Positions 53,354 to 57,192 of a DNA stretch of 57,192 bases are shown here, one piece after another. Positions within the stretch are counted from its first letter, which is position 1. Each line of letters starts with the position of its first letter. Source of the stretch: Kiloniellaceae bacterium (GTDB lineage: Bacteria; Pseudomonadota; Alphaproteobacteria; Kiloniellales; J153); assembly GCA_021776115.1 (NCBI GenBank), contig JAJFGN010000020.1:1-57192 (forward strand), read 5' to 3'. A program made the position numbers and the translations under genes. The notes below the pieces were generated by a model. It ran no database searches. It was given only the letters and a program-made list of their open reading frames with translations, and was not told the origin of the DNA.

Positions 53354-53370
53354 TTAGCCTGACACCACCC
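53354..53370 (-). repeat. candidate terminal end of plus-strand IS6 remnant
   Basis: Read inward from 53370 the sequence GGGTGGTGTCAGGCTAA lies about 55 bp past the plus-strand transposase stop, almost mirroring the 51 bp spacing on the other side. It is a plausible IS6-type outer repeat; no 8-bp target duplication is visible. Confidence 0.25.
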
Positions 53371-53417
53371 TTCGCTAACCTCGCAGTCGGTCGGGGGGAG
53401 GGCTGGACCGGGAAATA

Positions 53418-56400
53418 CTAGACCAGCGGGGGATCGGGATCGATGCCTATGAGGATGAAATCGCTGCTGTTGAGCGATAGGCCCGAAACGCCATTAACGA
53501 TGCCAATGAGCTCGTCCGGGCCGGTGGCGTTGACGAGGGTGATCGCGGTGCCGGTCGGCAGGCCCGCCGGCACGGCGCCAAGCACATAGTCGTCAATCGC
53601 CCCGGCGAGCTGAATTTGGTCGACTCCGGTCTCGAAATCCCAAATCAGTCCATAGTCGTCCAGGCCGTCCGTGGCGGCATTCCCATCGTCATAGAACGCG
53701 CCGCTCGCGTCTCCGAAAACGAAGGTATCGGCCCCCGCATTGCCCGTGAACACATCGATTTCGCTGAGGCCGGGATTGGCCTGGCCGGTATCGACGGCCA
53801 TCAGGGTGTCGTTGGTCGCCCGGCCCATAACGATGTCGCTACCGACGATTTCGGTCACCGTGATATCGCCGAAAGTGACGTCGGAGATGTGGGCGATGAG
53901 AACGAGGGAACCGGTCACGGGCGCGGCGAACTGCTCGGTTCCCTGTAAGAGCCAGTTGAGGGGCTCGGCGCTGCCTTGCTCCCAAACCTTCAGACTGTAG
54001 GCGCGATCGAACACGTTGACCTGCTCAACGCGGAAGGTGAAGTTATAGGTCAGCCCCTCCTGAAGAGTATAGGGCTGTGAATCCAGCGTGTTGAAGAAGC
54101 CTCCATAAGGGTGAATGGTGTATTGCCCGGGCACTAAATCATAGAAAAAGGCCGAGGTCGGCAGGAAGCCAGATTTCGGCTGGAGGTTCGGATTCGGATT
54201 GTCGGTGTGACCGTTCCACAGAGTCGCGAAACCCAGTTCGGGTTTCCAGCGCCCGTTCGGGTCGAGCGTGGTATTGTCATGGATCGTGACCGAAAGATTT
54301 ACCTCGTAATTGTCCCAGGACCCGTCGCCGATGGCGAACTGCCGGTCATACCCGATCTCGACCGGGCGCGCGCCGTTGGCGTCGAAGGACCACAGCCCAT
54401 CCACGACCTGCACGACATCTTGGATATTGGTTACGGTCGACCAATCGATGCTGTAGTTGCTGCTCCACTGTTGCCCGGCCACATAGTCGATAATGACATT
54501 TTTGGCAGTAATGTCGCCATTTGAAAGAGTGGCCTTAATGGTAACGGTGTCGTCGACAGCCGTGCCATCCAGCTCGGCGAAATCGATGTCGACATTGAAG
54601 TCACCCGGATTCTGCAAACGCAGGCCATCCGCCCCCATCGATAGCGAGCGATCCGCGCCGCCGTTCAGCGAATAGGACAGCGACGTAACTTGCAGGATGT
54701 CGGCACTGCCAAGAATGTTGATCCACTCTTGGGACTCGCCCGGATTGCCGAACGACTGCACGTCGCCGTACCAGACGTCGATCAGGTCATTGACGCCAAT
54801 GCCAACCACGGCGCTGGCGCTGGTGGTGCCGTCGGTGATGGTATAACTGAAGCTGTCGGTGCCGGTAAAACCGGCATTGGGCGTATAAGTGAGCGTTCCG
54901 TCGCCATTGTCGATCAGCGTACCGTTAAGAGGTTGCGAGAACCCGGTGAGCGAAAGTGGATCCCCGTCGCCATCGCTATCGTTGATCAGCAGGACGGCGG
55001 CTACGTTGATAATCAGCGCGGTGTCGGGCGGGGTGGAGACTAAGTCGTCCAAGGCGATCGGGTTGTAGGGAGCGCCAAGGGCTGCGATATCAGCCGCCGA
55101 TAAGGCTGTGTCGTAAAGGTCGATGACCGATATCGTTCCGTCGAACGCATCCAGAAGAATGTCGGCAACCAGATCGCCGCTGCCCCATTGATTGGCGCCA
55201 ATGACAATGGGCTCAAGATTGCCGAGAAGCCCACCGGGGTAGGGATCGCTCACGAGCAGCTGACCTTCCAGATAAAGCCTCAGCCCATCCGCCCCGAACG
55301 TGACCGCCAGATAGTAGTCCGTCCCGGCGCCGACCGCGTTCGCCGCCCGTAGTTCCGTTGTCGACGACGTGTCCTGGAAGCGTGCCACCAGATCGCCGTC
55401 CTCGATGTAGATACCGGCATGCCCGCCATTGTCGAAACCGGAGGAGTCCTTCGAGACCAGGAAGCGGCGGCCCGATATCGAGGCCGCGTTGAACTCGAAC
55501 ACCCAGGTTCCGTCCGCGATCAGATATTGCGGGTCATGCGGCAGCTCAATGGCCGACGAGGTATCGCCGTTGAAGGTGTAGGGGCCTTCATCCAAAAGCG
55601 GCGCAGGGAATGCGTTCACGGTTATGGTAGCGATGGCGGTGTCCTGGCCGCCATTGCCGTCGTCGATGGTATAGGTAAAGCTGTCTTGGGCGCCAAAGCC
55701 GGGGTTTGGCGTATAGGTCAGCGTGCCGTTGACATTGTCGACCAGGGCGCCGTTGGCCGGCTGGGTAAAACTATTGAGCGTGAGCGTGCCGCCATCGATA
55801 TCGCTATCGTTGGCCAGAAGATCGCCGGCAATATTAATCACCAAAGCGCTGTCTGACTGCGTCGATAGGCTGTCATCCTGGGCTACGGGATTGTCATTGA
55901 CGCCGTCAATATCGATGGCAACCGTGCCAAGCTGCACCACCGTCTCACCGTCGGTGACGCTCAGTGCCAATATGTCCTGGCCGGCGCCGAACTGATCGGG
56001 AACGTCATGGACATATTGAATGTTGGAGGCGGTGTTCAGATAGGCATTGAGATCAGCGACCAGACCGGAAAGCGTCGCTGTCGTTGTGCCTGAGCCCGTG
56101 ACGGCGACATTGACGTCAGAAGTCAGCTCAAGCCTGCCGTTGGAAACAGTAAGCGTCAGGGTCAATGAAGCTGAATCTAGGTCGGAAAGATCAAGGAGCG
56201 AAAGGTTGAGATCGGACAAAACATCCTCAACCACCGTCAAACTAGCCGGAAGCGTCCCGTCATTTGCCGGCGGCAGGCCAGGATCGTTAAGGCCGTTGAT
56301 GGTCACATTGACCGTTGCTGTGTCCTGCCCTCCGGCACCGTCATCCACGGTATAGCTGAAACTATCGGTGGTCGTGTCACCTGCATTCAAAGCATCGAAG

Positions 56401-57192
56401 GCGCCAGCTGGGTCATAGGTCAGCGTACCGTCGGCATTCAATTGAACGGTCGCACCGTTCAAAAGGGTCACCGTGTCGCCGGGATTGAAAACCGCCGTGC
56501 CGTTGATCTCAGAGATCAGCAAAACCGCACTGTCGATATCCGTGTCGGCGCCGGCCCCGCCAATCACATCGATGATCACCGCAGAGCGCTCATCGGTCAC
56601 CGCGTTGTCGGGATTGGCCACAGGCGCGTCGTTCACAGGATCGATGGCGATGGCAATGGAGCCGTTGCTCGTGGCCCCCGAACTGTCGGTGACGGTGTAG
56701 ACAATGGAATCGACCAGGCCGTCATAATCAGGCGCGGGCATGAAGGCCAGCGCGTTAAACGCCGCCAAGGTAATCGCGCCCACAGAGACCGCATTGCCGC
56801 TCTCGGTCACCACCCCCTGGCTGGCGAGTGGCAACTGGGTGATGGCGATGGTGAGCGTGGCATCAACATCCTCGGCATCGCTGGGCGGCGTCGGATTAAG
56901 CGCAACGGCACCTGCGTCCTCGCTCACAAGAACAGAGTCAGAGGCCACCACAGGCGGATCGTTGCCCAGTACGGAAGTGGACGCCAGCTCGGCGATTTGT
57001 GAGGCGTCCAACACTTCACCGTAGACTTGCACGTCGGCGATCTGACCGGAGAAGGGGTTGGTGAAATCGCTCTGTCCCGTCTGGCTGCCCCAGCCGAGGC
57101 CACCAATCTGCAGGTACTCCTGATTGGCGGTCCAGGACATGATATGACTGGGATCCGCTCCGACCAACGCGCCGTCGACATAGAGCTCAACG
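53418..57192 (-). CDS. large secreted repeat protein (LamG/cadherin-like/VCBS-like), 5' end outside window
   Basis: The C-terminal 1257 residues of a giant extracellular protein; the frame is open to the right edge (VELYVDGAL before the first in-window start-like codon), so the start lies beyond it. Modules in order (approximate residues from the right edge): end of a LamG domain (1-75); cadherin-like/Ig-like repeats joined by VNDAPVANPDN-type linkers (78-300), including a VCBS-like part with DGTLTYDPAGAFDALNAGD; another Ig-like unit (305-430); a cadherin-like repeat (432-530); a second LamG domain (535-700); a further cadherin-like repeat; two beta-rich domains I cannot name (about 800-1110); then an RTX-like end with TGNAGADTFVFGD and IWDFETGVDQIQLAG. 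The C-terminus suggests type I secretion. It is likely an adhesin or biofilm protein; exporter genes are not in view. Confidence 0.88.
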   Translation of the reverse strand, partial: VELYVDGALVGADPSHIMSWTANQEYLQIGGLGWGSQTGQSDFTNPFSGQIADVQVYGEVLDASQIAELASTSVLGNDPPVVASDSVLVSEDAGAVALNPTPPSDAEDVDATLTIAITQLPLASQGVVTESGNAVSVGAITLAAFNALAFMPAPDYDGLVDSIVYTVTDSSGATSNGSIAIAIDPVNDAPVANPDNAVTDERSAVIIDVIGGAGADTDIDSAVLLISEINGTAVFNPGDTVTLLNGATVQLNADGTLTYDPAGAFDALNAGDTTTDSFSYTVDDGAGGQDTATVNVTINGLNDPGLPPANDGTLPASLTVVEDVLSDLNLSLLDLSDLDSASLTLTLTVSNGRLELTSDVNVAVTGSGTTTATLSGLVADLNAYLNTASNIQYVHDVPDQFGAGQDILALSVTDGETVVQLGTVAIDIDGVNDNPVAQDDSLSTQSDSALVINIAGDLLANDSDIDGGTLTLNSFTQPANGALVDNVNGTLTYTPNPGFGAQDSFTYTIDDGNGGQDTAIATITVNAFPAPLLDEGPYTFNGDTSSAIELPHDPQYLIADGTWVFEFNAASISGRRFLVSKDSSGFDNGGHAGIYIEDGDLVARFQDTSSTTELRAANAVGAGTDYYLAVTFGADGLRLYLEGQLLVSDPYPGGLLGNLEPIVIGANQWGSGDLVADILLDAFDGTISVIDLYDTALSAADIAALGAPYNPIALDDLVSTPPDTALIINVAAVLLINDSDGDGDPLSLTGFSQPLNGTLIDNGDGTLTYTPNAGFTGTDSFSYTITDGTTSASAVVGIGVNDLIDVWYGDVQSFGNPGESQEWINILGSADILQVTSLSYSLNGGADRSLSMGADGLRLQNPGDFNVDIDFAELDGTAVDDTVTIKATLSNGDITAKNVIIDYVAGQQWSSNYSIDWSTVTNIQDVVQVVDGLWSFDANGARPVEIGYDRQFAIGDGSWDNYEVNLSVTIHDNTTLDPNGRWKPELGFATLWNGHTDNPNPNLQPKSGFLPTSAFFYDLVPGQYTIHPYGGFFNTLDSQPYTLQEGLTYNFTFRVEQVNVFDRAYSLKVWEQGSAEPLNWLLQGTEQFAAPVTGSLVLIAHISDVTFGDITVTEIVGSDIVMGRATNDTLMAVDTGQANPGLSEIDVFTGNAGADTFVFGDASGAFYDDGNAATDGLDDYGLIWDFETGVDQIQLAGAIDDYVLGAVPAGLPTGTAITLVNATGPDELIGIVNGVSGLSLNSSDFILIGIDPDPPLV

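Noticed and set aside
55600-56700. Repeated Asp/Gly motifs as a CRISPR array or DNA tandem repeat
   Set aside because: The repetition is at the level of diverged protein modules about 100 residues long; there are no regular identical DNA repeats. No CRISPR array is seen anywhere in the window.

Overview
The window is chromosomal DNA of a GC-rich alphaproteobacterium, most likely of the Rhodospirillales type. This is inferred from gene order and protein character, not from rRNA, which is absent. The supporting blocks are the TCA run mdh-sucC-sucD-sucA-sucB-lpd, an F1-only ATP synthase operon atpHAGDC with no F0 genes, and the minus-strand chain rplU-rpmA-GNAT-obgE-proB-proA-nadD-rsfS-rlmH-gpmI-envC-ctpA-(YibQ-like)-rppH.

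Layout. 0.2-6.7 kb: a membrane-anchored glycerophosphodiesterase, a small DUF6494 protein, a three-gene oxidoreductase operon (2-oxoglutarate/Fe(II) dioxygenase, SAF-domain dehydrogenase, SDR), an outer-membrane barrel protein and zapE. 6.8-16.0 kb: a surface-glycan island with a polytopic GT-C-like protein, three glycosyltransferases, two methyltransferases, a sulfotransferase and a Wzx-like flippase. It lies between zapE and mdh and looks like an insertion that would build and export a sulfated, methylated polysaccharide. 16.3-26.3 kb: TCA-cycle genes, interrupted by an opposite-strand PmtA-like phospholipid methyltransferase between sucB and lpd. 26.3-32.5 kb: an MFS transporter, then xerC-DUF484-transaldolase on the minus strand, and divergent priA. 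32.8-38.8 kb: atpHAGDC and a di-iron ferritin-like protein. 38.8-51.8 kb: the long minus-strand housekeeping cluster, with a clear sigma-70-like promoter ahead of rplU, a perfect hairpin after rpmA and an intrinsic terminator after rppH.

The right end is accessory. A tRNA-Ser(CGA) is followed by two 5'-truncated, diverged IS6-family transposase genes fused head to head at a near-perfect palindrome. After these comes the 3' part of a very large secreted repeat protein (LamG, cadherin-like and VCBS-like modules with a type I secretion C-terminus) that runs off the window.

Most of the window is orderly core genome. The parts most likely to hold something new are the glycan island, the PhyH/SAF-dehydrogenase/SDR operon, the IS6 head-to-head junction, the giant adhesin, and variants of core proteins: a bL21 with a histone-H1-like tail and a YibQ-type deacetylase lacking its metal-binding residues.
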